In this document: positions 6,763 through 14,410 of the stretch, piece after piece
Position numbering within the stretch: the first letter of the stretch is position 1
How the letters are laid out: each line of letters opens with the position of its first letter
NCBI GenBank assembly: GCA_038326205.1
Contig: JBBQJV010000082.1
Coordinates: 1 to 16,906, forward strand
Length of the DNA stretch: 16,906 bases
Direction of reading: 5' to 3'
Source: UBA7672 sp038326205
GTDB taxonomy: Bacteria > Pseudomonadota > Alphaproteobacteria > Caulobacterales > Hyphomonadaceae
Translations under genes and position numbers: made by a program
Notes under the pieces: generated by a model
Told to the model about the DNA's origin: nothing
Seen by the model: only the letters and a program-made list of their open reading frames with translations
Database searches by the model: none

Positions 6763-7458
6763 ATGCCTGATCTGAGTGGCTACACCATTGCTTTTGACCT
6801 CGACGGCACGCTGGTCGAGACGGTCGGAGACCTGCACCGGGCGTTGAGCGAGGTGCTGAAGGCGGAAAGGCTGCCGCCTGCCTCGCTGGGGAAGATGCGG
6901 AATTTTGTCGGCCAGGGCGCGCGCGACCTCATCGTCCGCACGCTGGGCGTTCACGGCATCCATCCGGACGAAGCGCGGCTGGATGCCCTGACGGACGCCT
7001 ACACCGCCGCTTACGCGCGAGACATTGCTGCGTTCTCGCATCCCTATCCCGGCCTCGTTGATGCACTGGACCGCCTGCAGGGCATGGGCGCGACGCTGTG
7101 CGTCTGCACCAACAAGCGGACTTTCCTGTCAGTTCAGTTGCTGACGGCGCTCGGATTGCAGCACCATTTCGCGGCGATCGTTGGCGCGGATGACGTGGCG
7201 AATCGCAAACCGCATCCCGACCACTATCTGCAATCGATCCGCGCTGCAGGGGGCGATCCGGCGCGCAGCATCATGGTGGGCGACTCGATCAACGACGTGC
7301 TGTCGGCGAAGGCTGCTGGCGCACCGGTAGCCGTCTACGCGTTCGGCTACACAGACACGGCGCCGGACCTGTTGGGGGCCGACGCCGTGTTTACTCAATT
7401 TACTGATCTGCCGGACCTTCTGGTCCGTCTATTGACCCCTCAGCCGCCGCGGCCATAG
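6763..7458 (+). CDS. gph: HAD-family phosphatase, phosphoglycolate phosphatase-like
   Basis: This 231-residue HAD hydrolase has all four motifs. They are FDLDGTLVET (nucleophile D12, acid/base D14), CTNK (T116), K149 in NRKPHP, and GDSINDV (D174, D178). The helical cap inserted after motif I is of the type found in phosphoglycolate phosphatase, which removes 2-phosphoglycolate arising from DNA repair or oxygenation side reactions. The start at 6763 is chosen because translation upstream in the frame is antisense to glmU and lacks domain sequence; no clear Shine-Dalgarno precedes it. HAD enzymes of this type are often mis-specified. With glmU next door, a sugar-phosphate or wall-recycling substrate such as MurNAc-6-phosphate is a fair alternative (inference). 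The last 19 bases overlap the convergent small gene. Confidence 0.85.
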   Translation: MPDLSGYTIAFDLDGTLVETVGDLHRALSEVLKAERLPPASLGKMRNFVGQGARDLIVRTLGVHGIHPDEARLDALTDAYTAAYARDIAAFSHPYPGLVDALDRLQGMGATLCVCTNKRTFLSVQLLTALGLQHHFAAIVGADDVANRKPHPDHYLQSIRAAGGDPARSIMVGDSINDVLSAKAAGAPVAVYAFGYTDTAPDLLGADAVFTQFTDLPDLLVRLLTPQPPRP

Positions 7459-7676
7459 CCGGCAGGTTTGCCGGGATCGGGACGTCCACCCTTTTTCTTG
7501 GGCGGCATACCGTTGACCATGTTGCTGCGGACATCCGTACGGGCCGAACGCATGGCGGGTACGAAGCCTGCGTCAATGAGGTTGATCGAGACGTCAAAAC
7601 CACGTCCCAGCCAATATTCCTCGATCTTCAGCTTCAGCTTGCGGGCGCCATCTTCGTCGCAGAAATCGCCGTTCAT
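7440..7676 (-). CDS. Small conserved-looking alphaproteobacterial protein, unknown function
   Basis: This 78-residue protein starts MNGDFCDEDGARKLKLKIEE and continues with an amphipathic helix plus short strands (WLGRGFDVSINLIDAGF). It ends in a segment typical of this short family as I remember it (VRSNMVNGMPPKKKG), followed by a low-complexity Gly/Pro/Lys/Arg tail. Homologues of about this size are common in Alphaproteobacteria; their role is unknown to me. GGAGA lies eight bases upstream of ATG 7676. The 3' end overlaps the convergent phosphatase gene by 19 bases, and the basic tail is encoded within and next to that overlap. Confidence 0.75.
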   Translation of the reverse strand: MNGDFCDEDGARKLKLKIEEYWLGRGFDVSINLIDAGFVPAMRSARTDVRSNMVNGMPPKKKGGRPDPGKPAGYGRGG

Positions 7677-7895
7677 GTAGTTCTCCAGACACCAGATGAG
7701 GCGCCTATGGCGGGATCGCCAATCGGCCTCGGTAGGTCCCTCAGTTCGCGCCCCCCGCTTTGCGATGTGGGCGTGAAGTCAACCTAGGAATGCAGTTGAG
7801 GCGGCGCATGAAGCAGACAAGGTATTTTGAAGATCAATTGTGGCGGGCCAACGCGTTACGCCACCGTTACATGAACAACCGTTGCCTGATCGCGC

Positions 7896-7927
7896 AAAAA
7901 CCCCGGAATTGCTGGACTTTCGGGGTT
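7896..7927 (-). terminator. Intrinsic terminator of tRNA-Val
   Basis: Read on the minus strand, AACCCCG (7927-7921) pairs with CGGGGTT (7905-7899) and runs into five T residues (7900-7896). It begins eight bases after the CCA end of the tRNA. Confidence 0.85.
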
Positions 7928-7934
7928 AGGGGAA

Positions 7935-8009
7935 TGGTGGGCGATGCAGGGATTGAACCTGCGACCCCTCCCGTGTGAAGGGAGTGCTCTCCCGCTGAGC
8001 TAATCGCCC
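7935..8009 (-). tRNA. tRNA-Val (anticodon CAC), with encoded CCA
   Basis: The minus strand from 8009 reads GGGCGAT (acceptor), then TAGCTCAGCGGGAGAGCA (D arm). The anticodon arm is CTCCC-TTCACAC-GGGAG, with anticodon CAC reading GUG. The T arm has GGTTCAATCC, and the 3' acceptor strand ATCGCCC is followed by A and CCA. All four stems pair. The anticodon loop position supports Val; length is 75 including CCA. Confidence 0.97.
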
Positions 8010-8034
8010 GGGACCCCTGATCCAAGGGAGCGGG

Positions 8035-8064
8035 TTCATAGGCCGCCGTAGCATAGCGCGTCAA
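8035..8064 (-). promoter_or_regulatory. Promoter of tRNA-Val
   Basis: Minus-strand TTGACG (8064-8059) and TATGAA (8040-8035) are 18 bases apart. The expected start near 8028 leaves a short leader before the tRNA 5' end at 8009. Confidence 0.7.
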
Positions 8065-8259
8065 GATTGGCGGACAACCACCGGCGACGCGGTAGATTTC
8101 CCCTCGTTCGACAGAATACGCCGCTGGCAGGCTTGTGATCGGACAGCGCCCCGGAAGCGGGGGGTTTATCGTGGACAGGGCGTGCGCCTTCTGGGAAGGC
8201 TTCAACCCTAGCGGCCAAAAGAACTCAAAAAAGGCCGAAGTACCGGGGAGGAGTTCGGG

Positions 8260-9840
8260 ATGGCGTTTCTGTCGCCCAGCATGATCACGACCATGGCCGA
8301 TGCCAAGAGGCACCGTACCTGGGCGCTCTGGATCATGATCATCGTCTACATCTTCAATTTTATCGATCGCCAGATCGTCAACATCTTGCAGGAAGACATC
8401 AAGGCGGACCTGCACCTCAGTGACACTCAGTTGGGGATGATGACGGGCCTCACGTTTGCGGTCGTCTACTGTACGATGGGCATTCCGGTCGCACGGATCG
8501 CAGACTCGACCAGCCGCAAGGGCGTGATGGTTGTGTCGCTGGCAATCTGGAGTGCGTTCACCGCGCTCTGCGGCCTTGCGATGGACATCACCATAGGCTC
8601 CATCACGATCTCGGGCTTCCTGTTCTTGCTGGTGGCCCGGATGGGCGTCGGCCTGGGCGAAGCAGGGGGCAGCCCGCCGGCCCACGCGATGATCTCGGAC
8701 CTCTACGAGAAAGAGAAACGCGGCCGCGCGCTCGCGCTGTATTCCGCCGGTCTCTATGCCGGCACGCTGCTGGGCTATTATCTCGGCGGCTGGCTGTCTG
8801 AGGCGCTGACTTGGCGCCAGGCGTTCTTTGTTGTCGGCATCCCCGGCGTCATCTTCGCAGTCATCGCCTGGACCACTGTTCGCGAACCCGTGCGGGGCCT
8901 TTCGGGCGCCAACCTGTCGGTAGACAAGCCCACCTTCGTGACCTCGTTCAAGAAGCTGTGGTCGCTGAAAGCCTTCCCCTATTACGCCATCGCCACCGGC
9001 GCGGGCACCTTCATTACCTACGGCCTCGGCAACTGGATGCCATCGTTCATGCCGCGTACCTATGGCGTGATCGATCCGGCATCAGTCGGCAATACGGTGA
9101 GGTATATCGGCATGTGGGGGATGCCTGAACTGCAGAATGCGCTTGGCATGTGCCAGACGGAAGTCGTCAACGGCGTGAGCCAGCTGGCACAAGACTGCTA
9201 CGAGATGAGCAAGACCGAGATCGGTCTGTTCTACGGCACCTGCAGCGGCGTTGGCGGCATGATCGGCACGATCGCTGGTGGCTATATCGCCGATCGTTTC
9301 GGCGCCAAGGACCGCCGCTGGTTCCTGTGGGTTCCGATGTGGGGTAAGATCCTCGGCGCGCCTCTGTTCATTCTCGCCATGCTGGCGCCAAATGTGGAGC
9401 TATCGTTGCTGCTCTACTTCCCCGGCATCACGTTGGCGGCGATGTATCTCGGGCCCGCACTCGCGATCACGCACCATCTCGTGCCTGCCTCGATGCGCGC
9501 GATGTCCTCGGCCGTTCTGTTCTTCATCCTGAACATCCTCGGCCTTGGCACCGGCCCGTTTGTGGTCGGCATTCTTTCCGACTGGATCGGCGCCAACGCG
9601 CAGTCGCTGTCTGATGCCCACAGCTTCCTCGGCAACAACATCGACGAGGTGAAGCAGATGTCGCTCAAATGGGCGATGATCATTGCGGTGATCCTGATGA
9701 CCCCGCTGGCGCTGCTCTGGCACATCGGGGCAATGAAGCTGCCGAAGGGCGAGCTCGACGATGACGGCGACGCGATCAAGGAGGCCCTGACAGAGGGCGA
9801 CCCGAAGGGGCACACGCAGACGACCGGGCCCTCAGCCTGA
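8260..9840 (+). CDS. MFS transporter, Spinster-like
   Basis: The 526-residue protein has about twelve membrane helices. It carries the Spinster/sugar-acid MFS signatures: FNFIDRQIVNIL in TM1, ARIADSTSRKGVM as the loop 2-3 motif, and GLGEAGGSPPAHAMISDLY in TM4. It should sit in the inner membrane and move a small organic anion, sphingolipid-like or sugar-acid substrate; the identity is not readable. GGGGAGGAG lies just upstream of ATG 8260, which makes this the best start over M8 and M12. Between TM7 and TM8 an unusually long hydrophilic loop (about residues 266-320) carries cysteines at 298 and 313. The gene stands alone, follows the divergent tRNA and ends in a strong terminator. Confidence 0.9.
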   Translation: MAFLSPSMITTMADAKRHRTWALWIMIIVYIFNFIDRQIVNILQEDIKADLHLSDTQLGMMTGLTFAVVYCTMGIPVARIADSTSRKGVMVVSLAIWSAFTALCGLAMDITIGSITISGFLFLLVARMGVGLGEAGGSPPAHAMISDLYEKEKRGRALALYSAGLYAGTLLGYYLGGWLSEALTWRQAFFVVGIPGVIFAVIAWTTVREPVRGLSGANLSVDKPTFVTSFKKLWSLKAFPYYAIATGAGTFITYGLGNWMPSFMPRTYGVIDPASVGNTVRYIGMWGMPELQNALGMCQTEVVNGVSQLAQDCYEMSKTEIGLFYGTCSGVGGMIGTIAGGYIADRFGAKDRRWFLWVPMWGKILGAPLFILAMLAPNVELSLLLYFPGITLAAMYLGPALAITHHLVPASMRAMSSAVLFFILNILGLGTGPFVVGILSDWIGANAQSLSDAHSFLGNNIDEVKQMSLKWAMIIAVILMTPLALLWHIGAMKLPKGELDDDGDAIKEALTEGDPKGHTQTTGPSA

Positions 9841-9858
9841 TCTGAAGCGCAAAACGCG

Positions 9859-9886
9859 AAAGGCCCGGCTCATCTCCGGGCCTTTT
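9859..9886. terminator. Bidirectional intrinsic terminator
   Basis: AAAGGCCCGG (9859-9868) pairs perfectly with CCGGGCCTTT (9876-9885) around a CTCATCT loop, and T residues continue to 9886. It lies 18 bases after the MFS stop and 24 bases beyond the end of the convergent hydrolase gene, so it can serve both. Confidence 0.9.
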
Positions 9887-9910
9887 GATTTGCGTGGTTT
9901 GCTTCCAGCC

Positions 9911-10939
9911 TCAATCGAAAGTCAGTTCACCCTCGCCCAGCGACGCGAAGATTTCGTCCAGCATGCGCTGGGTGACGCCAGCGAGCGAAGGCGGATTCCA
10001 TTTCGGCGCGTTGTCTTTGTCGACGATCACGGCGCGCACGCCTTCCTGAAAGTCGTGGCCGTGGACCTGGCGGCAGCCGATACGGAACTCCATCCGCATA
10101 TTGTCCTCGAATGTCTGGGCCTGCAGACCGAGCGTGAGCTGGCGGTGCGTGACTTTCAGCGTCCGGGGCGATTTGGTCTTCAAGACATCGAGCTGCTTCT
10201 TTGCCCACTCGCCCGGTTCTGCCTCGAGCGCGAGGAAGGTGTCTTCCACCGTGGGCTTCCAGAAGCAGCGCTGGATTTCGTCGATGTGTTTCTCGAACCC
10301 GCCGGACTCGTCCCAGTCCATCGCCTCCAGCAAGTCTAGCCCGCCATCGCACACCGATTTCTTCACCGCATCCACCACGGCTGACTCGCAGAAATTTGTG
10401 GCGACGCCAGCCGCGCATACATCGCCGCCCTTCAGTCGCTCGCCAGTCAGCGCCAGCCACATGCCGAGCGGCGGGCCGAGCCGCGGCAGGAACCAGCCGC
10501 CGCCTACGTCTGGGAACAGGCCGATGCCGGTCTCCGGCATGGCAAACAGTGTGCGCTCTGTCGCCACGCGATGCGAGCCATGAACGCTGATGCCGACGCC
10601 GCCGCCCATGGTGACGCCATCCATGAAGGCGACATAGGGCTTCGAATAATTCTTGATGCGCGTGTTGAGACGATACTCGGCCCGAAAGAAAGCCTGCGCG
10701 GCGGACCCGTCTCCCGTGCCGCTTTCAGCCAGCATGCGAATGTCACCGCCCGCGCAGAAGCCGCGCGTACCGGCAGCGTGATCGATAATGACGAGCTCGA
10801 TTTCCGGATCATCCGCCCACGCCTTCAGGGCGGCATCCATCGACGTGCACATTTCTTCGTTGAGTGCATGCAACGCCTGCGGCCGATTCAGCGTGATCCG
10901 CCCGGCGACGCCTTCGCGATGAATAATGACCTCGGACAT
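9911..10939 (-). CDS. 3-hydroxyisobutyryl-CoA hydrolase (enoyl-CoA hydratase/isomerase family)
   Basis: This 342-residue crotonase-fold protein has the features that separate the hydrolase from ordinary enoyl-CoA hydratases. These are FCAGGDI (61-67), MGGGVGIS (111-118, oxyanion hole), MPETGIGLFPDVGG (134-147) and a long C-terminal domain ending near RAVIVDKDNAPKWNP. It releases 3-hydroxyisobutyrate from its CoA ester in valine degradation, in the cytosol. It follows the isobutyryl-CoA dehydrogenase-like gene and the lipoprotein gene on the minus strand, with a 75-base gap that contains a hairpin. The Shine-Dalgarno before ATG 10939 is weak (GATGAG). Confidence 0.92.
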   Translation of the reverse strand: MSEVIIHREGVAGRITLNRPQALHALNEEMCTSMDAALKAWADDPEIELVIIDHAAGTRGFCAGGDIRMLAESGTGDGSAAQAFFRAEYRLNTRIKNYSKPYVAFMDGVTMGGGVGISVHGSHRVATERTLFAMPETGIGLFPDVGGGWFLPRLGPPLGMWLALTGERLKGGDVCAAGVATNFCESAVVDAVKKSVCDGGLDLLEAMDWDESGGFEKHIDEIQRCFWKPTVEDTFLALEAEPGEWAKKQLDVLKTKSPRTLKVTHRQLTLGLQAQTFEDNMRMEFRIGCRQVHGHDFQEGVRAVIVDKDNAPKWNPPSLAGVTQRMLDEIFASLGEGELTFD

Positions 10940-10964
10940 GCTGGTTTCTCATCCCGTATGCGCA

Positions 10965-10995
10965 AGGGTGCATTGAGCAGTGCGATTTGCACCCT
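10965..10995 (-). other. Hairpin between the lipoprotein and hydrolase genes
   Basis: AGGGTGCA (10965-10972) and TGCACCCT (10988-10995) form a perfect 8-bp stem with a 15-base loop. No T-tract follows on the minus strand. It may set 3' stability or partial termination within the operon. Confidence 0.45.
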
Positions 10996-11014
10996 ACAAT
11001 CCGGCTTCAAATAC

Positions 11015-11452
11015 TCAACGGTGGTAGTCGGCATCCTCGATGAACTGCCCGACCGCAAGAATCACGGCGCAGCGATAGCCTTCCACTCCGCCCGTAGCGC
11101 AGAAATCGACGCCATAGGCATCCTTGATCAGCTTCTGGGTGAACCGCAACGTCTGGCCATCGGCGGAATACTCAGAGCCAAGTTTGGCGCTCCATTCGCC
11201 GAGGTCGTCATAGAACGTCTTGGCGATATCCCCCTTGCAGGTGAAGCGCAGCGTACCTCCATCCCGCTCACGAACGTAGGAGCCTGTCTCCGCTGCCTGC
11301 GCGATGCAGTTGGCATAGAGCCGCGCCTGCGGCGGCGCGAGCAGGCCGGGTGTAAGCGCGAGATCGGGCGGGCCTCCTGGCGCGGCAGACTCTGGCGCCG
11401 AGGCGCAGGCTGCCAGCGCAAACAGCATGACAGTGGCAGCGAACCTGATCAT
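11015..11452 (-). CDS. Putative lipoprotein, function unknown
   Basis: The 145-residue protein begins with a lipoprotein signal: MIRFAATVMLFA leads to lipobox LAAC with the modified cysteine at 16. An Ala/Pro/Gly-rich linker follows. The mature domain has four further cysteines (C49, C72, C118, C128), which could form two disulfides in the periplasm. I recognise no domain. Its ATG overlaps the stop of the acyl-CoA dehydrogenase (ATGA, 11449-11452), so the two are translationally coupled. Why a lipoprotein sits inside a valine-catabolism operon is not clear from the sequence. Confidence 0.78.
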   Translation of the reverse strand: MIRFAATVMLFALAACASAPESAAPGGPPDLALTPGLLAPPQARLYANCIAQAAETGSYVRERDGGTLRFTCKGDIAKTFYDDLGEWSAKLGSEYSADGQTLRFTQKLIKDAYGVDFCATGGVEGYRCAVILAVGQFIEDADYHR

Positions 11453-12585
11453 TGGCGCAGCATGTCCCGCGAGACGATCACGCGCATCACCTCGTTGGTG
11501 CCTTCGAGGATCTGGTGGACGCGGAGGTCGCGCACGATGCGTTCGACGCCGTAGTCGCTGAGATAGCCATAGCCGCCGTGGAGTTGCAGGGCGTCGTTGG
11601 CGACCTTGAAGCCCGTATCAGTGACGAAGCGTTTGGCCATTGCGCACCAGCGGGTAGCCATCGGGGTTTTGGCGTCCAGTTCCTGAGCCGCATTGTAGAG
11701 CATCACGCGCGCGGCTTGCGTTTCGGTCTCCATGTCGGCGAGCTTGAACTGCGTCGTCTGGAAGTCAGCGATGGCTTGGCCGAACTGCTTGCGCTCCTTC
11801 ACATAGTCGAGCGCTCTGTTCAGCGCGTCCTGCATGCCGCCGAGCGAGCAGGCGGCGATGTTGAGGCGGCCGCCGTCGAGGCCAGCCATGGCGAAGCGGA
11901 AGCCATCGCCCTCGGCGCCGATGCGGCGGCTAGCGGGGATGCGGACATCTTCGAAAATGACCTGACGGGTCGGCTGCGAATTCCAACCCATCTTCTTCTC
12001 GTTGGCGCCGAAGGAGACGCCCTTGTCCGTCTTGAGAACGATGAAGGCGGAGATGCCTTTGGGTCCGTCCTGTCCGGTGCGCGCCATGACGACATAAACG
12101 TCGCTGGTTCCCGCGCCTGAGATGAACTGCTTCGAGCCGTTGAGGACGTAATCGTCGCCGTCTTTTACCGCCTTGGTCTTGAGACCCGCCGCGTCCGACC
12201 CTGCGCCGGGCTCAGTCAGGCAATAGGACGACAGGAGTTCCATCGTCATGAGCTGGGGGAGCCATTCCTTCCGCATTTCGTCGGAAGCGTAACGGTCGAT
12301 CATCCAGCTACACATGTTGTGGATCGAGATGTAGGCGGCAGTCGAGATGCAGCCCTGGCTAAGTTGCTCGAAAACCAGCACGGCGTCGAAACGGGAGAGG
12401 GCCGATCCGCCGACATCCTCGTTCACATAGAGCCCGGCAAACCCGAGGCTGGCGGCCTCGCGGATCACATCCACAGGAAAATGCTTCTTTTCGTCCCACT
12501 CGGCCGCGTGGGGACGCAGCTTTTCCGCAGCAAAATCAGCCGCGGTTTGTCTAATCAAATTCTGTTCAGGCGTAAGGACTGTCAT
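11449..12585 (-). CDS. Acyl-CoA dehydrogenase, isobutyryl-CoA dehydrogenase-like
   Basis: This 378-residue flavoenzyme carries YCLTEPGAGSD (121-131), the FAD/substrate loop around GWNSQPTRQV, and HGGYGYLSDY. The catalytic glutamate is E361 in ILEGTNEV. The length and active-site context match short/branched-chain dehydrogenases of the ACAD8 type, which oxidise isobutyryl-CoA to methacrylyl-CoA in valine breakdown. Partnership with 3-hydroxyisobutyryl-CoA hydrolase in the operon supports this. ATG 12585 (MTVLTPEQ) is chosen because the frame upstream shows no enzyme sequence and runs antisense to the GNAT gene. The Shine-Dalgarno is poor. It is coupled to the lipoprotein gene downstream. Confidence 0.93.
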   Translation of the reverse strand: MTVLTPEQNLIRQTAADFAAEKLRPHAAEWDEKKHFPVDVIREAASLGFAGLYVNEDVGGSALSRFDAVLVFEQLSQGCISTAAYISIHNMCSWMIDRYASDEMRKEWLPQLMTMELLSSYCLTEPGAGSDAAGLKTKAVKDGDDYVLNGSKQFISGAGTSDVYVVMARTGQDGPKGISAFIVLKTDKGVSFGANEKKMGWNSQPTRQVIFEDVRIPASRRIGAEGDGFRFAMAGLDGGRLNIAACSLGGMQDALNRALDYVKERKQFGQAIADFQTTQFKLADMETETQAARVMLYNAAQELDAKTPMATRWCAMAKRFVTDTGFKVANDALQLHGGYGYLSDYGVERIVRDLRVHQILEGTNEVMRVIVSRDMLRQ

Positions 12586-12636
12586 GCCGTCTGTTCCACA
12601 TCGTTTTCCCACGCTATCCATATGCAGAGTTCCATG

Positions 12637-12665
12637 CGTACACCAATATTGCCGTAGACCTTCAA
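12637..12665 (-). promoter_or_regulatory. Possible promoter of the acyl-CoA dehydrogenase operon
   Basis: Minus-strand TTGAAG (12665-12660) and TGTACG (12642-12637) are 17 bases apart. The -10 is poor and the match could be chance. Confidence 0.28.
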
Positions 12666-12681
12666 AAGGCTGGCCTCCTCC

Positions 12682-13242
12682 ATGGCGACCCTCATAAACG
12701 ATCCGGCGCCGGTTTACCGGGTGCGCCCCGCGCGTGGGAACGAGATCGGCGAACTTCAGAACATAGACCTTGCTTCTGCGCTGCTTTTTCGCGGATCCGG
12801 CTTGATCGACTTCGGTCCTCTGGGCGAGCCGACCCAGCCTATCCCTGAGGACCGGCTGCGCCGCAGCTTTGGCGAGGGGCTGATCTGGGTCGCGGTGGAT
12901 GACCGCGACGAACTTGTGGGATTCGCCCTCTGCACGGACCGGGGAGAGGACCTGTATCTCGATCAGTTGTCGGTGCTGCCCCGGCATGGGCGGCGGGGGG
13001 TGGGAACGCGACTGGTGAGGCGGGTGCTGCAGGAGGCCGAAGCGCGGTCGCATAAACGCGTAACGCTTTCGACCTTCCGGAAGGTTCCGTGGAACGGGCC
13101 ATTCTACAGGAGGCTCGGATTTCGCGAGCTGCCGACCTGGCGGTTGGAATACTGGCAGGAAGAGATCCGCGAACTGCAGAAACTGACGATGGATGTCCGC
13201 CTGCGCTGCTTCATGCAACGGACCCTGAAGCGCGGGCGGTAA
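12682..13242 (+). CDS. GNAT family N-acetyltransferase
   Basis: This 186-residue protein has the GNAT core. A central strand pair (LIWVAVDDRDELVGFALC) leads to LDQLSVLPRHGRRGVGTRL (about 93-111), the acetyl-CoA pyrophosphate-binding loop. NGPFYRRLGF (128-137) is the usual C-terminal motif. It acetylates a small molecule or a protein amine; the acceptor is unknown. The first residue of the Q/R-x-x-G-x-G loop is glycine here. It diverges from the acyl-CoA dehydrogenase operon, and its stop is one base from the convergent mnmH stop. The Shine-Dalgarno is not clear. Confidence 0.88.
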   Translation: MATLINDPAPVYRVRPARGNEIGELQNIDLASALLFRGSGLIDFGPLGEPTQPIPEDRLRRSFGEGLIWVAVDDRDELVGFALCTDRGEDLYLDQLSVLPRHGRRGVGTRLVRRVLQEAEARSHKRVTLSTFRKVPWNGPFYRRLGFRELPTWRLEYWQEEIRELQKLTMDVRLRCFMQRTLKRGR

Positions 13243-13243
13243 G

Positions 13244-14305
13244 TCAGGCGTCGCGCATCATGGCGACGATCTGCTCGGCCGCGTCGCGCTGGGCTGCATT
13301 ATCCAGAGCGTTCAGCGCAATCGTCCCGAGCTTGGGTCGTGCGTCGCGCCTGCTGAAGCGCGTGTAGGACGGATCGTAGTGGCGCTCGACAACCTGACGG
13401 ACGAGTTCAGTGTAGTCGCCGGCATCAGCAAGAGTTCGCCAGTTCGTGAGCTGCTTGCGGCCCGGATAGACTTCAAGGCGAGACAGGACGTTTTCGAGCA
13501 GCGCCCTGTCGGCGATCACGTCCGGGTAGGCATTCACGAGATAGTCGGCGCGAGCCTCGATCGGCGCGAAGAGCTCAATGCGCGGCGCGACTTGCATGGC
13601 TTGCCAGATGGCGGGCGGCAGGGTGCGATTGCCGATCTTGTTCGACTCCGACTCTACAAGGACGGGGCGCGAAGGATCGAGCCGCGCCAACTGATCGAGC
13701 AGACTCGACTCGAACCATTTCTGTGAAGGTTGGGGCGTGTTGGCGAGCGCACCGAACAGCGAGCCGCGATGGCGTGCGAGCGCCTCCAGATCGATCACCT
13801 GCCCGCCCATCGCGGCCACGTGATTCAGAATCCCCGTCTTGGCGCTGCCTGTGCCACCTTCCAGAAGCACGAGACGCAGATCCAGATCGGACTCATAAAG
13901 CCGCGTCTGGGCCGCGCGCCGGTAGGTCTTGTAGCCGCCCTTCAGGACCATGGTGCGCCAGCCGACCTGCGCGAGGATCAGCGCCATGGCGTTGGAGCGC
14001 TGGCCGCCGCGCCAGCAATAGACCAGCGGCTTGAAGGTCGGCGGCATGTCGCTCAGCGCTGTGTCGAGATGGTGAGCTACGTTGCGGGCGACGAGTACCG
14101 CGCCCATGCGGCGGGCGAGGAAACGCGAGTCCTGCACATAGGTGGCGCCGATGATGGCGCGCTCTTCATTGTCGAGGACGGGCAGGTTCATGGCGCCGGG
14201 GACGTGATCCTCCGCGAACTCGGCCGGGCTGCGCACATCGATGATCATGTCGAATAGCGCAAGCGAGACGTGGTCGACCGCTTCGGTACTGCCGGGATTT
14301 GACAT
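13244..14305 (-). CDS. mnmH: tRNA 2-selenouridine synthase MnmH (SelU/YbbB)
   Basis: The 353-residue protein joins an N-terminal rhodanese domain, with the catalytic cysteine C97 in YCWRGGQRS, to a C-terminal P-loop domain (GGTGSAKT, 150-157). This is the diagnostic MnmH architecture. The enzyme replaces sulfur by selenium at the wobble 2-thiouridine of tRNAs for Lys, Glu and Gln, using selenophosphate, and also makes the geranylated intermediate (established for the enteric protein). Its selenium donor would come from the divergent selD. The P-loop has alanine where glycine is usual before the lysine (S-A-K-T). The gene ends one base from GNAT, which leaves almost no room for a terminator. 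Confidence 0.95.
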   Translation of the reverse strand: MSNPGSTEAVDHVSLALFDMIIDVRSPAEFAEDHVPGAMNLPVLDNEERAIIGATYVQDSRFLARRMGAVLVARNVAHHLDTALSDMPPTFKPLVYCWRGGQRSNAMALILAQVGWRTMVLKGGYKTYRRAAQTRLYESDLDLRLVLLEGGTGSAKTGILNHVAAMGGQVIDLEALARHRGSLFGALANTPQPSQKWFESSLLDQLARLDPSRPVLVESESNKIGNRTLPPAIWQAMQVAPRIELFAPIEARADYLVNAYPDVIADRALLENVLSRLEVYPGRKQLTNWRTLADAGDYTELVRQVVERHYDPSYTRFSRRDARPKLGTIALNALDNAAQRDAAEQIVAMMRDA

Positions 14306-14410
14306 CGCGTTTGGGCAATCACTTCTGGTTATGGGCGTTTGACGTACTGTCAGGCCCTACCCTGTCCTGCTATCAAACTCACCCCGACTAGCAAGCAGGA
14401 GCCAACAGCC

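Noticed and set aside
7760..7978. Plus-strand 72-codon frame ending in GDAGIEPATPPV
   Set aside because: Its end is the antisense of tRNA-Val; this peptide is a well-known artefact of translating tRNA genes.
7935..8009. tRNA-Val as an integration site for a mobile element
   Set aside because: No integrase and no repeated tRNA 3' end are visible on either side.
7867..8685. Minus-strand 272-codon frame across tRNA-Val and the start of the MFS gene
   Set aside because: It translates the tRNA itself (SSAGEHSLHTGGVAGSIPASP) and runs antisense to the MFS transporter.
10571..11554. Plus-strand 327-codon frame opposite the valine operon
   Set aside because: It is antisense to three genes with clear products and shows no domain motifs; long shadow frames are common at this GC content.
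12586..13218. N-terminal extension of the acyl-CoA dehydrogenase frame to 589 residues
   Set aside because: The extra part is antisense to the GNAT gene and has no enzyme motifs; family length fits the start at 12585.
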